Source: Qipengyuania_C sp046254955 (lineage in GTDB: Bacteria > Pseudomonadota > Alphaproteobacteria > Sphingomonadales > Sphingomonadaceae). From it: a DNA stretch of 64,000 bases. The translations under genes and the position numbers were made by a program. Below are positions 8,307 to 16,688 of this stretch, piece after piece. Location of the stretch: NCBI RefSeq assembly GCF_046254955.1, contig NZ_JBJXRG010000003.1:62001-126000 (forward strand), in the 5' to 3' direction. The stretch's first letter is position 1, and the number at the start of each line of letters is the position of its first letter. Below the pieces are notes generated by a model. That model saw only the letters and a list, made by a program, of their open reading frames with translations, was not told the DNA's origin and did no database searches.

Positions 8307-9272
8307 CTACATTCGCGCGAGGCACGCTCCCCACGTAAAGCCGCCGCCCATAGCCTCGAACATCACCAGATCGCCCGGCTTGATTCGCCCGTCCTTGATT
8401 GCGACATCGAAGGCGAGAGGAACCGAAGCCGCAGACGTATTGGCATGCTGGTCCACGGTGACGATGACCCTGTCTTCGGATATCCCGAGCTTGCGCGCAG
8501 TCGCATCGAGGATCCGCTTGTTCGCCTGGTGCGGCACGATCCAGTCGACCTCGTCTGCGGAAATGTCCGCATCTTCCAGCACTTCGCCGAGCACCTCGGC
8601 AAGGTTGACCACGGCGTGGCGAAACACCTCGCGGCCCTTCATACGGAGTTTGCCCACTGTACCGGTGGTGGAAGGGCCACCATCGACGAACAGCAGCTGG
8701 TTGTGCGCGCCATCGGCATGAAGGCGCGAGGCCAGGATGCCCGGTCCATCTTCGGCCACGTCCTGCGCTTCGAGTACTACCGCCCCCGCACCGTCTCCGA
8801 ACAGCACGCAAGTTCCGCGATCTTCCCAGTCGAGAATGCGGCTGAAAGTTTCCGAGCCGATCACCAGAGCGCGCTTGGCCATCCCGGTGCGCAGCATCGA
8901 ATCCGCAGTCGCCAGTGCGTAAAGGAAGCCAGAGCACACGGCTGCCACGTCGAAAGCGATGCCGCCGTTGCAGCCCAGTTCGTGCTGGACGATAGTGGCG
9001 CTCGCGGGGAAAGTCTGGTCGGGCGTCGCAGTCGCCAGGATGATCAGATCGATTGACCCAGCACCGATTCCGGCCGCTGCCAGCGCCTTGCGCGAGGCAT
9101 TGACTGCAAGGCTTGAAGTGGTTTCGTCGTCACCCGCGATGTAACGCTGACGGATACCGGTCCGCTCGATGATCCATTCGTCGCTGGTGTCGATTTCATC
9201 GGCCAGCGCGGCGTTGGTCACGACACGCTTCGGCAATGCCGATCCCGAACCCAGGAATACCGAGCGGATCAT
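8307..9272 (-). CDS. fabH: 3-oxoacyl-[ACP] synthase III (KAS III)
   Basis: FabH condenses acetyl-CoA with malonyl-ACP to start fatty-acid synthesis in the cytosol. The 321-residue product has the catalytic triad Cys113 (AAVCSGFLYAL), His248 (VPHQANKRIL) and Asn278 (DQHANTSAASVPLA), and the normal family length. Its ATG overlaps the plsX stop as ATGA (9272-9269), so translation is coupled to plsX. The pairing plsX-fabH links phospholipid acyl supply to chain initiation. Confidence 0.97.
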   Translation of the reverse strand: MIRSVFLGSGSALPKRVVTNAALADEIDTSDEWIIERTGIRQRYIAGDDETTSSLAVNASRKALAAAGIGAGSIDLIILATATPDQTFPASATIVQHELGCNGGIAFDVAAVCSGFLYALATADSMLRTGMAKRALVIGSETFSRILDWEDRGTCVLFGDGAGAVVLEAQDVAEDGPGILASRLHADGAHNQLLFVDGGPSTTGTVGKLRMKGREVFRHAVVNLAEVLGEVLEDADISADEVDWIVPHQANKRILDATARKLGISEDRVIVTVDQHANTSAASVPLAFDVAIKDGRIKPGDLVMFEAMGGGFTWGACLARM

Positions 9273-10315
9273 TCGCCGCCGCTTCCATTCCAGCGGGTAT
9301 CTTCCAGCTCGGATAGATCGGCTGTGATGCGTTCGGTTATGTTGTTCTCGAGCAGCCGAGCGGTAACGGCAACAGCATTGGCCACGCCCTGCGCGGTGGC
9401 GCTGCCATGGCTCTTTACGACCACACCATTAAGGCCCAGGAAAACCGCACCATTGTGATTGTTCGGATCGAGGTGGTGCTTGAGCAATTCGGTTGCCGGA
9501 CGCGATACCAGGAAGCCAACCTTGGAACGGATCGAGCTGGTGAAAGCATTGCGCAGCAAGTCGGTTACGAAGCGCGCCGTACCCTCGATCGCCTTGAGTG
9601 CGATATTGCCGGAGAACCCATCGGTCACAACCACATCGCATTGGCCGCGATTGATCTTGTCTGCCTCGATGAATCCATCGAATTGCAGCGACAGCCCGCT
9701 CGCCTCGCGCAATTCGGCGGCAGCTTCCTGAAGCTGGTCAGTTCCCTTGAGTTCTTCGGTGCCGATATTGAGCAGCCGGACACTGGGCGCTTCGCGGCCA
9801 GTCACAATCCGCGAATAAGCCGCGCCCATGATCGCGAACTGCACAAGATTTCGCGCATCGCATTCGGTGTTGGCGCCGAGATCAAGCATAATGACATCAT
9901 CTTCGCCCAAGCTCGGCATCAGCGCCGCGAGCGCGGGGCGATCGATACCCGGCATGGTGCGCAGCGCCAGCTTGCTCATTGCCATGAGCGCACCGGTATT
10001 GCCCGCGCTGACAGCAGCGCCAGCGTCGCCCACTTTCACGGCGTTGACCGCAAGGCCCATCGATGTGGTTTTGGCCCGACGCAGTGCCTGCGTCGGCTTT
10101 TCGTCACCCGCTACGACATCCTCGCAGTGGAGGATCTCTGACGCGCCCGACATACCCGGATGCGGTTCGAGCGCGGCCTTGATCCGCGGTTCATCACCTA
10201 CCAGAAGAAACTTGAACTGGTCGTGCCGGCGCCGAGCAAGCGACGCACCATCGACCATGGTACGCACGCCTTCATCACCGCCCATCGCATCAATAGCGAT
10301 ACGCGGCAGACTCAT
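9269..10315 (-). CDS. plsX: Phosphate acyltransferase PlsX
   Basis: PlsX converts acyl-ACP to acyl-phosphate, the donor for PlsY in phosphatidic-acid synthesis, and acts peripherally at the membrane. The 348 residues begin with the family signature RIAIDAMGGDEG and contain ALMPSLGEDDVIMLDLGANTE (split) and the VVTDGFSGNIALK segment. The start lies 22 bases after the rpmF stop. The rpmF-plsX-fabH order is widely conserved in bacteria, which supports co-transcription. Confidence 0.97.
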   Translation of the reverse strand: MSLPRIAIDAMGGDEGVRTMVDGASLARRRHDQFKFLLVGDEPRIKAALEPHPGMSGASEILHCEDVVAGDEKPTQALRRAKTTSMGLAVNAVKVGDAGAAVSAGNTGALMAMSKLALRTMPGIDRPALAALMPSLGEDDVIMLDLGANTECDARNLVQFAIMGAAYSRIVTGREAPSVRLLNIGTEELKGTDQLQEAAAELREASGLSLQFDGFIEADKINRGQCDVVVTDGFSGNIALKAIEGTARFVTDLLRNAFTSSIRSKVGFLVSRPATELLKHHLDPNNHNGAVFLGLNGVVVKSHGSATAQGVANAVAVTARLLENNITERITADLSELEDTRWNGSGGE

Positions 10316-10337
10316 AGCAATCTCCGGCTAATTTCGA

Positions 10338-10517
10338 TCAGAGACCGACGGCTACGACTTCGCGACCGTTGTAGAACCCGCAATGCGGGCACAAGTTATG
10401 CGGACGCTTCAGCTCACCGCAGTTGTTGCATTCGTGGAATGCTTCCGGCTTGAGCGAATCGTGCGACCGGCGGTTGCCACGACGATGCGGCGATACTTTT
10501 CTCTTGGGTACAGCCAT
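10338..10517 (-). CDS. rpmF: 50S ribosomal protein L32
   Basis: A 59-residue ribosomal protein starting MAVPKRKVSPHRRG, with a zinc-ribbon built from Cys30, Cys33, Cys43 and Cys46. The open frame extends seven codons further upstream, but L32 always starts MAVPK(R/K). AGGAACAGG lies 7 to 15 bases before the ATG. It is the first gene of the rpmF-plsX-fabH-ihfA-merR run; the upstream 202-base gap must hold the operon promoter. Confidence 0.97.
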   Translation of the reverse strand: MAVPKRKVSPHRRGNRRSHDSLKPEAFHECNNCGELKRPHNLCPHCGFYNGREVVAVGL

Positions 10518-10539
10518 TGCAGCACCTGTTCCTAACAAT

Positions 10540-10551
10540 TCAAACGTTTGA
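10540..10551. repeat. 12-base perfect palindrome upstream of rpmF
   Basis: TCAAACGTTTGA is self-complementary and lies 23 bases upstream of the rpmF start, in the gap between rpmF and the divergent MAPEG gene (10518-10719). It could be an operator for the rpmF-plsX-fabH operon. Its arms resemble fatty-acid regulator half-sites of the PsrA type (CAAAC/GTTTG) but lack the usual central spacer. The rest of this gap shows nothing I can name. Confidence 0.3.
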
Positions 10552-10719
10552 CGTATTGTCTCGGGGCCGCTCTAGGCCAAGCACCGGCATCGCACAAGTG
10601 CGCGCCCGATTGCCCGGCTTTCGCGGTGAAGGCGCGCCCTATAACGGGTTTTGCCACGCTTGCAAGAGCTGTGACTGCGGGTTAGCACCCATCCGGGCCG
10701 CTCTGAGGGGAATAGCTAC

Positions 10720-11115
10720 ATGATGGAAATACCTGTCACCTTGTCTTCGGTGGTAATTGCGACATTGATTGCTCTGTGGTTGTCGATCCGTGTTGGCCAA
10801 ATGCGGGGCAAGACCAAGACGATTCATGGCGATGATGGCGGCGGGCCGTTGACGCGTCGTATGCGCGCGCACCTTAACTACGTGGAGAATACACCCCTTG
10901 TCCTGCTTCTGATCCTCGTGATCGAACTGGCAGGCAGAACGGGGCTTTGGCTTTCTATCGTGGCAGCTGTCTATTTTCTAGGACGTGTGCTGCACGCGAT
11001 CGGGATGGACGGAGAGGGGCCGACCAAGCCGCGCATGATCGGTGTGCTCATCACGATGCTGACGATGCTCGGCCTGGCGATCTACGCCGCACTAATCTGG
11101 TTTGGTGTGGTTTGA
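10720..11115 (+). CDS. MAPEG family membrane protein
   Basis: A 131-residue membrane protein with four hydrophobic spans (about 7-24, 58-76, 78-95, 106-128). The conserved RMRAHLNYVENTPL stretch at about 46-60 matches the glutathione-binding motif of MAPEG (membrane-associated proteins in eicosanoid and glutathione metabolism) proteins. Bacterial members are glutathione transferases or peroxidases of unclear substrate. GAGGGG lies about 9 bases upstream of the first of two adjacent ATG codons. It is convergent with the next gene. Confidence 0.88.
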   Translation: MMEIPVTLSSVVIATLIALWLSIRVGQMRGKTKTIHGDDGGGPLTRRMRAHLNYVENTPLVLLLILVIELAGRTGLWLSIVAAVYFLGRVLHAIGMDGEGPTKPRMIGVLITMLTMLGLAIYAALIWFGVV

Positions 11116-11121
11116 TTTATT

Positions 11122-11142
11122 GGATTTGGTCTCACCAGATCC
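11122..11142. terminator. Weak hairpin between convergent MAPEG and hydrolase genes
   Basis: GGATTTGG (11122-11129) pairs with CCAGATCC (11135-11142), with one G-U wobble, around a 5-base loop. It sits between two convergent stops (11115 and 11155) but lacks a proper T-run on either side, so termination is only suggested. Confidence 0.25.
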
Positions 11143-11154
11143 GGAGCGACACCG

Positions 11155-11829
11155 TCAACTCAACGCATAATCGCTCACGAAAGCATTGGTCTTGCGTTCC
11201 TGGCCGAAAGTGCTGACCGGGCCGTGGCCGGGGATGAAGGTGATGTCCTCGCCCAGCGGCCACAGCTTCTTGGTGATCGAATCGATCAGATCCTGGTGAT
11301 TGCCCTTGGGAAAATCGGTCCGCCCGATCGATCCCTGGAACAGCACGTCTCCCACGATCGCGAACTTGCTGGGCCCGTGGAAAAAAATCACATGACCCGG
11401 CGTGTGGCCGGGGCAATGGATCACATCGAGCGTCAGCTCGCCCACCGTCACGGTGTCGCCATCGTCAAGCCAGCGAGTGGGCTCGAATGACTTGGCCTCC
11501 ATGCCATAGCGCGCACCGTCACCATCAAGCTTTTCGATCCAGAAGATGTCGTCGGGATGCGGACCTTCGATCGGTAGGCCCAGCTCTTCGGCCAGCATGC
11601 CGGTCTGCCCGCAATGATCGAGATGGCCGTGGGTGACGAGCAGCTTTTCCAGCGTCACGCCAGCCTGCTTCACGCCTGCCTTGAGCTTTTCGAGATCGCC
11701 CCCCGGATCGACCAGCGCGCCCTTCATGGTCTTCGTGCACCAGATCAGCGAGCAATTCTGCTGCAACGGCGTGACGGGAATGATGGCCGCCTTCATCGGA
11801 GGCGTGCGGGTCTCGGGTGTCTCGGTCAT
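11155..11829 (-). CDS. Metallo-beta-lactamase-fold hydrolase (glyoxalase II-like)
   Basis: A 224-residue cytosolic hydrolase with the metal motif THGHLDH at residues 66-72 and further ligands in CPGHTPGH and the Asp of IVGDVLFQGSIGR. This matches the small YcbL/GloB-like hydroxyacylglutathione-hydrolase group. The frame is open to 11928, but the start at 11829 (MTETPETRTP) or 11796 (MKAAIIPVTP) is more likely; the upstream part has no similarity to the fold. Together with the nearby MAPEG and GST genes it fits thiol-based detoxification, though this link is an inference. Confidence 0.9.
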   Translation of the reverse strand: MTETPETRTPPMKAAIIPVTPLQQNCSLIWCTKTMKGALVDPGGDLEKLKAGVKQAGVTLEKLLVTHGHLDHCGQTGMLAEELGLPIEGPHPDDIFWIEKLDGDGARYGMEAKSFEPTRWLDDGDTVTVGELTLDVIHCPGHTPGHVIFFHGPSKFAIVGDVLFQGSIGRTDFPKGNHQDLIDSITKKLWPLGEDITFIPGHGPVSTFGQERKTNAFVSDYALS

Positions 11830-11950
11830 GGGCGACGATGTGGCGCTGAGCAGGCGGGAATGCAAGAACAACGGCCGTCGGCTAGTGACTTGGTTGCAGG
11901 CGCTCGCTCCCGTTTGTGTGAAAGCCAAAAACGGCGGATATCTTAGCAGA

Positions 11951-12727
11951 TCAGGCTAAACTGCGAGCAAAAGCCTTAGCCATGTCGCTTCCCGCAAAGG
12001 CAAGCAAAGAGGCTTGCACAACAATTATTACGCCGATGCCGAACAGGTTTACCTTGTGGAACTTGCCCTCAGCAACTCGGTCATAAACCAAAGGGATAAT
12101 CAGTAATATAAACAACGCGATAGGCGTGAAGACACCACCTTCACCTCCAAGCCCGGGTAGTCGAGAAATTCGAGCCAAAGCGGGAGCAAAGATGGCGATC
12201 GACGCGAGAAGCATTAGTCGCTTGTGAATCGCTGGCGATGAACGCCACCATAAAGCTCCGCCGAGCAGCAAGCCAAAACTCACAAGGTTAGCAATGCCGC
12301 TAAAGATCACTACTGGCGAGAATTCCTCGAACGTTATGCCGCTCATTCCAAGAGCTGGAAACTCGCTCATATCGCTGGTCCAGTCGAGTCCTCGGGCCAG
12401 AACGCGTTCAGGGTTTTTGAGGAAGACTTGTGGTGTCGTTGCAATCACAAGAAGGCCGATAAAAACTCCTGCGACTCCCGTCTTGCGATGCATCGCTGTG
12501 TTCTCAGCTCTGACCAAGCTGGTCTGCAACACAAGCCATGAGAACCAGGCGAGCAGGACAATCCCGTGGACCACAAGGTGGCTAGGTAACGGTACCTCAA
12601 CATCGTTGTAGTTGCCCATCGCAAGAGCAGAGCCAAAGCCAATAACCGTGCAAACCAGCATTGTGAGGGACATCCAAAAGAAGAACCTCGAGCGGACGCG
12701 TTCTCTCTGTGACACAGCTTCTGGCAT
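11951..12727 (-). CDS. Uncharacterised multi-pass membrane protein
   Basis: A 258-residue protein with about seven hydrophobic spans starting at residue 13. Its second and third spans carry HLVVHGIVLLAWFSWLVLQ (histidines at the membrane edge) and AMHRKTGVAGV, a pattern I have seen in uncharacterised bacterial membrane families; heme binding by these histidines is possible but unproven. The ATG at 12727 follows GGGGGGA by 6 bases; the frame is open to 12781. Base composition is poorer in GC than its neighbours, suggesting acquisition. I do not assign a function. Confidence 0.75.
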   Translation of the reverse strand: MPEAVSQRERVRSRFFFWMSLTMLVCTVIGFGSALAMGNYNDVEVPLPSHLVVHGIVLLAWFSWLVLQTSLVRAENTAMHRKTGVAGVFIGLLVIATTPQVFLKNPERVLARGLDWTSDMSEFPALGMSGITFEEFSPVVIFSGIANLVSFGLLLGGALWWRSSPAIHKRLMLLASIAIFAPALARISRLPGLGGEGGVFTPIALFILLIIPLVYDRVAEGKFHKVNLFGIGVIIVVQASLLAFAGSDMAKAFARSLA

Positions 12728-12870
12728 TACATTCCCCCCAATCCGCAATGCGGCGATAACTGTATTAGCTGTTCCCGCCAATGACGGAATGTTTGCGAGG
12801 ATTGTTGTGGCGGCTCGAGGCTCGCAGAATGGTCAAGTTGAGAATTCGCCCTCCACCCCAATTTCAGCCG

Positions 12871-13545
12871 CTAAACCCTCCCGCCTTTCCACACCACGCG
12901 GCCGATAATCGCGATGTCCTCCAGCGCCACTTCGACCGGCGGATAGGCGAGGTTCTGACTGAGCAGCGTCACGCGCCCCGGTCCTGCTGAGGCCAGGCGC
13001 TTGACCATCAGGCTATCGCCAAGCCGCACGACATGGATACCGTCGCGGAAGCTGCGTTGGGCGCAATCGACCAGGATCTCGTCGCCGTCGCGCAGCAGCG
13101 GCTCCATCGAATCACCCTCGACCGTGATCGCGAATAGCCGCGCATTCGCCAATCCCTGCTCGGCCAACCAGCGGCGCGAGAAGCGAAACGCGTCGAACGG
13201 CGCCTCTGCCCCCACCACTGCACCCGGCCCCGCCGACGCGCCGAGCGGCAAACGGCGGATCTCGACCCAGTCGGGACCTGATTTCGCGGAAGTGTAGGAT
13301 TTTTCCTCTGGCGCACCCAGTTCCGATTCGTTCACTCCGAGGAATTCGGCGAGGATCTTGCGGTCCTGCTCCTCCAGCTTGCGCGGACTGCCCTTGCGCA
13401 CGAACTGCTGGAGATAGGTTGTATTTCTATCAATTAGTTGTGACAGGCCCGAAAGGCTCGCGCCGCGCTGCTGGGTGAGCTCCAGCAACCGCCTGCGCGG
13501 CCCCTCTGGCGGGAGATCAGGGAGAGGATCGGAAGGCTTAACCAC
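12871..13545 (-). CDS. S24 / LexA-like HTH repressor with self-cleavage domain
   Basis: A 224-residue regulator. Residues 17-75 form an XRE-like helix-turn-helix (LTQQRGASLSGLSQLIDRN, then YLQQFVRKGSPRKL). The C-terminal peptidase S24 domain contains the Ser146-Lys182 dyad in VEGDSMEPLL and LMVKRL, so it may be cleaved in response to RecA or act as a non-cleaved repressor. The start is GTG 13545; no later ATG precedes the domain. Inverted repeat arms at 13546-13554 and 13581-13589 abut this start and probably form its operator. Two small genes are divergent from it. No phage genes are nearby. Confidence 0.9.
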   Translation of the reverse strand: MVKPSDPLPDLPPEGPRRRLLELTQQRGASLSGLSQLIDRNTTYLQQFVRKGSPRKLEEQDRKILAEFLGVNESELGAPEEKSYTSAKSGPDWVEIRRLPLGASAGPGAVVGAEAPFDAFRFSRRWLAEQGLANARLFAITVEGDSMEPLLRDGDEILVDCAQRSFRDGIHVVRLGDSLMVKRLASAGPGRVTLLSQNLAYPPVEVALEDIAIIGRVVWKGGRV

Positions 13546-13589
13546 AAATCCTACCTAGACGATGTATTTTTCCTAGACAAGTAGGATTT
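13546..13589. promoter_or_regulatory. Probable operator of the S24 repressor (inverted plus direct repeats)
   Basis: AAATCCTAC (13546-13554) and GTAGGATTT (13581-13589) are perfect 9-base inverted arms 26 bases apart. Within them CCTAGAC occurs twice as a direct repeat (13554-13560 and 13572-13578). Reading leftward, TTGTCT (13580-13575) and TAGGTA (13557-13552) are spaced 17 bases as -35/-10, which would place transcription start at the GTG itself. The arms therefore overlap both the promoter elements and the start region. Confidence 0.55.
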
Positions 13590-13691
13590 CGCATGGAACG
13601 AATCAGGAACACCACAGCCGCAAGGTTGTCGATTCGCCACCAGCCCCCGCCGCTGCGACCCGGCTTCAGGCACAGCACATTGAGGAGCACC

Positions 13692-13898
13692 ATGCTGATC
13701 CGTTCCGTCGAAAAATTTCTCCGCCAGCACGATATGCCAGCCACCAAGTTCGGTCGCCTTGCCGCACATGATCCGCGCTTCGTGCTCGATTTGCGCATGG
13801 GCCGTATCCCGCGCGCAGGCACCGAGGCGCGCATCCGCCGCTGGATGAATGCCTACACGCCCGAAGGGCACTCACTGGAGACCGCCCATGTCGGATGA
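13692..13898 (+). CDS. Small hypothetical protein (sphingomonad type)
   Basis: A 68-residue basic protein (MLIRSVEKFLRQHDMPATKFGR start) resembling small sphingomonad proteins with the pattern FLRxxxxxxTKFGRLAxxDPRFVxDLRxGR, which look like a compact helix-turn-helix. GAGGAG lies 5 to 10 bases upstream of ATG 13692. The frame continues upstream to ATG 13593, which also has an AGGA, but those 33 residues look unconserved. It overlaps the next gene by 11 bases. A DNA-binding role is an inference. Confidence 0.7.
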   Translation: MLIRSVEKFLRQHDMPATKFGRLAAHDPRFVLDLRMGRIPRAGTEARIRRWMNAYTPEGHSLETAHVG

Positions 13899-14241
13899 AC
13901 GCCAGCCGCCAAAACCACCCCGCGCCCGGCGGACAGCCGGCGACCGCATGCGCGAAGCGCTGTTGGCGCTATGCGACCATCAAGGCCAGGTGATCGAGCA
14001 TCGCGAGAAGGCCTGGGCCAGCATCACCTTTGCCGGAACGCGCCATACGGTCGCGCTGCTCTTTGCAGGCGATGAGGCGGTCGAGGCGGGCGAGCGGTTC
14101 GTCGCCGCCCTGCCCGACCACGAATTCGCCATACCCGGCCAGCTGGTCGCCGATGCAGGCGTAAGCGAATGCGAACATCGGCTGCTACCCTCGCCAAGGC
14201 TGGCCGTGACCTGCGAACTACTGCTGCTTGAGGAGGCGTGA
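13888..14241 (+). CDS. Hypothetical protein, 117 residues
   Basis: A soluble protein with a proline/arginine-rich N-terminus (residues 1-20) followed by a mixed alpha/beta region. There is no signal peptide, membrane span or known motif. The start at 13888 overlaps the end of the preceding 68-residue gene, so the two are probably co-translated. I do not recognise a family. Its position divergent from the S24 repressor makes it a candidate target of that repressor. Confidence 0.65.
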   Translation: MSDERQPPKPPRARRTAGDRMREALLALCDHQGQVIEHREKAWASITFAGTRHTVALLFAGDEAVEAGERFVAALPDHEFAIPGQLVADAGVSECEHRLLPSPRLAVTCELLLLEEA

Positions 14242-14295
14242 AGCGGGCACTCCTCTCCTATGTCAGAAACTTAGGTGGGAAGCGGACACTGTAGA

Positions 14296-15084
14296 TCAGT
14301 CGCCAGCTTGGTCAGTCTCTGTCTCATTCGCGGCAAGCAATCTTCCTCTAAGGACGAGAAAAACAAGCGCGATGATTGGTAGGGAGAACGACATGACCCA
14401 TGGATCAAATGGAGAGGGCTTGAGCGCAGCGCTCCCTAGGATTGAGAAGCTAATTGGTTGGAAGCCCCATTCCGCAGTGGACCAATTCAGCTGAAATTTT
14501 CCGAAGCCAATTAGGCAACCAATTATCCAGAGCCAACGGTGACGGATGCCCTTGCTCCGAATAGCCAAGACAGCTGCGAAGATAATGGTCCCTGTCGACA
14601 GAACCATTGCAACGATCCAAACATATTCAAGCAAACCTTTGCCCTCAAAGCCAAAATCGTTAGCTGTAGTTGGTCGACGGTCAAAGGGCGTCACATGCCA
14701 CCCGATTAGCAAAGGGCCGGCGTCGGTGTCTTGCATCTGGATTTGAATGATGGCCCAATTGTCATTGGTACCAAGTTCGTAGTTGAGAGTTTTTGTCGAG
14801 ACTACTCCATCAGCCGAAGTCGAAGAAAAGCTAGAGACCGTTACTAGTTCCGGCTCGCCGCTCTTTGGCAAAGCGGCTCTGGCTTCGTCCTGCATGTCGA
14901 GGGTTTGATCATAGAGTTCGGCATCTATCTGTCGCTCTATTCCCTCGATCTCACCAGTGCGTAAGGTGGATATTACCACAAGCGCGAATGATCGATCTTC
15001 AGGCGTCGAGAGCCTCTCGTTCCAATCGCTTTGCGAACACGCGGTCAATAGACACAGCACCAAGCAGGAAATTGCTACTCTCAA
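14296..15084 (-). CDS. Lipoprotein with C-terminal membrane spans, uncharacterised
   Basis: A 262-residue protein. The lipobox LLTAC (Cys16) ends an N-terminal lipoprotein signal. A soluble domain (about 17-150) is followed by three hydrophobic spans (about 152-175, 183-200, 230-248). The start is TTG at 15084, with GGGAGG 6 bases upstream deciding it. GC content is visibly lower than in the neighbours and codons such as AGA and CTA are used, suggesting acquisition. No family is recognised. Confidence 0.7.
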   Translation of the reverse strand: MRVAISCLVLCLLTACSQSDWNERLSTPEDRSFALVVISTLRTGEIEGIERQIDAELYDQTLDMQDEARAALPKSGEPELVTVSSFSSTSADGVVSTKTLNYELGTNDNWAIIQIQMQDTDAGPLLIGWHVTPFDRRPTTANDFGFEGKGLLEYVWIVAMVLSTGTIIFAAVLAIRSKGIRHRWLWIIGCLIGFGKFQLNWSTAEWGFQPISFSILGSAALKPSPFDPWVMSFSLPIIALVFLVLRGRLLAANETETDQAGD

Positions 15085-15163
15085 CCAAGCCTCCCGTAGT
15101 TCAAGCCATAAGAATAGAGCCTCGAATGCAGGCCGTCACGCACGGATTTTCGTTGCAATAGCC

Positions 15164-15194
15164 AACGTCCGAATGTGGGTCGTTAGCGGACGTT
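15164..15194. repeat. Inverted repeat AACGTCCG / CGGACGTT
   Basis: Perfect 8-base arms at 15164-15171 and 15187-15194 with a 15-base spacer. They lie in the 145-base gap between the lipoprotein start and the end of the aldehyde dehydrogenase gene. They could form a weak terminator for the latter or an operator for the former; no T-run follows. Confidence 0.3.
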
Positions 15195-15229
15195 AATCAG
15201 ACGGCGGCGAATGGTCCCCAAATGGGCCG

Positions 15230-16678
15230 TTAAGTCCGTCGCACGATCAGGTTCCGGATCTCGGTCATGTCTTCCATCGCGAAGCGGATGCCTTCGCGAC
15301 CCAGCCCTGAGTCCTTCACCCCGCCATAGGGCATGTTGTCGACGCGGTAGCTGGGCACATCATTGATCACGATGCCGCCGACCTCGAGCCGGTCCCACGC
15401 ATCGAACATCTTGAACAAGTCGCGCGTGAAGATGCCCGCCTGGAGGCCGAATTCGCTGCGGTTCACTTCGGCCAGTGCATCGTCGAAATCGGAGAATTTC
15501 TGAAGGATCGCGAGCGGCCCGAAGGCTTCGTCATTGAGCGCCGTCGCGTCGCGGTGGACACCTTCGAGAAGCGTCGCCTGCAACATGTTGCCCTCGCATT
15601 CGCCGCCTGTGAGGAGCGTGGCGCCGCCCTCTACTGCTTCGTCGATCCAGCCTTTGAGACGCTTGGCCTCGCCTTCTGAAATCATCGGGCCGATAAAGGT
15701 ATCGCGGTCTTTGGGATCACCTGCGACCAGCGACCGGGTCTTCTCGACCAGCATTTCCTTGAAGCGATCGTACACCTTTTCGTGGATGATGATCCGCTGC
15801 ACCCCGATGCAGCTCTGCCCGCTCTGGTAGAATGCGCCGGTGATGATCCGGTCAAGCGCGTCATCAAGGTCCGCATCATGGTCGACGATCACCGCCGCGT
15901 TCCCGCCGAGCTCAAGCACAACCTTCTTCTTGCCGCTGCGCGCCTTGAGCGCCCAACCGACAGCGGGTGAACCGGTAAAACTCAGCAGCTTGAGCCGCTC
16001 GTCCTCGGTGAACAGGTCGGCGCCATCGCGGCTTGCCGGGAGGATGGAGAACGCGCCTTCAGGCAAATCGGTTTCGGCCAGGATCTCGCCGATGATAAGC
16101 GCGCCCAGCGGCGTCTTGCTCGCCGGTTTCATCACGAAGGGGCATCCCACCGCGATTGCCGGAGCGACCTTGTGCGCGGCAAGATTGAGCGGAAAATTGA
16201 ACGGCGAGATGAAGCTGCACGGCCCGACCGGATAGCGTTTCCAGATCGCCTGATAGCCCTTGGCACGCTCGGAAATGTCGAGCGGCATTGCCTCGCCATA
16301 CATGCGCACCGATTCTTCGGCAGCGATCTCGAACGTGTCGATCAGGCGGGTGACCTCGCCCTCGCTATCCTTGATCGGCTTGCCCGCCTCGACGCACAGC
16401 GCATAAGCGAGCTCGTCGAACCGTTCGCGGAACCGTTTCACACAGTGGGTGAGCACTGCCTTGCGTTCGTAGCTGGCGAGCCGGGCCATGGGTTCGGCCG
16501 CGCGCACCGCCCCGGCGATGGCCTCGTCGATGATTTCGGGGCTGGCAAGCGCGGTGCGGAAGGCAACTTCGCCGGTGAACTTGTCGGTCACCTCGAGGTC
16601 GGTATTGGGCTGCTGCGCCTTGTTGTTGAGATAAAGCGGGTAAGTGTCCTTGAGCTGGGGCACGTATTTCTCCTTCAC
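15230..16678 (-). CDS. NAD(P)-dependent aldehyde dehydrogenase
   Basis: A 482-residue ALDH-superfamily enzyme oxidising an aldehyde to the acid. Visible are the oxyanion Asn161 (SPFNFPLN), the cofactor loop SFTGSPAVG (233-241), the general base Glu256 (LELGGN) and the nucleophile Cys290 (SGQSCIGVQR). Family resemblance is to glyceraldehyde/lactaldehyde or sulfolactaldehyde-type enzymes, but the substrate is not fixed by sequence. It starts 10 bases after the ThDP-enzyme gene and is surely in its operon, so its aldehyde may come from that decarboxylase. Confidence 0.94.
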   Translation of the reverse strand: MKEKYVPQLKDTYPLYLNNKAQQPNTDLEVTDKFTGEVAFRTALASPEIIDEAIAGAVRAAEPMARLASYERKAVLTHCVKRFRERFDELAYALCVEAGKPIKDSEGEVTRLIDTFEIAAEESVRMYGEAMPLDISERAKGYQAIWKRYPVGPCSFISPFNFPLNLAAHKVAPAIAVGCPFVMKPASKTPLGALIIGEILAETDLPEGAFSILPASRDGADLFTEDERLKLLSFTGSPAVGWALKARSGKKKVVLELGGNAAVIVDHDADLDDALDRIITGAFYQSGQSCIGVQRIIIHEKVYDRFKEMLVEKTRSLVAGDPKDRDTFIGPMISEGEAKRLKGWIDEAVEGGATLLTGGECEGNMLQATLLEGVHRDATALNDEAFGPLAILQKFSDFDDALAEVNRSEFGLQAGIFTRDLFKMFDAWDRLEVGGIVINDVPSYRVDNMPYGGVKDSGLGREGIRFAMEDMTEIRNLIVRRT

Positions 16679-16688
16679 CTAGGCAACT

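Noticed and set aside
13593..13691. Longer start (ATG 13593) for the 68-residue protein
   Set aside because: It has an AGGA upstream, but the extra 33 residues are not like the family, while ATG 13692 has a clear GAGGAG.
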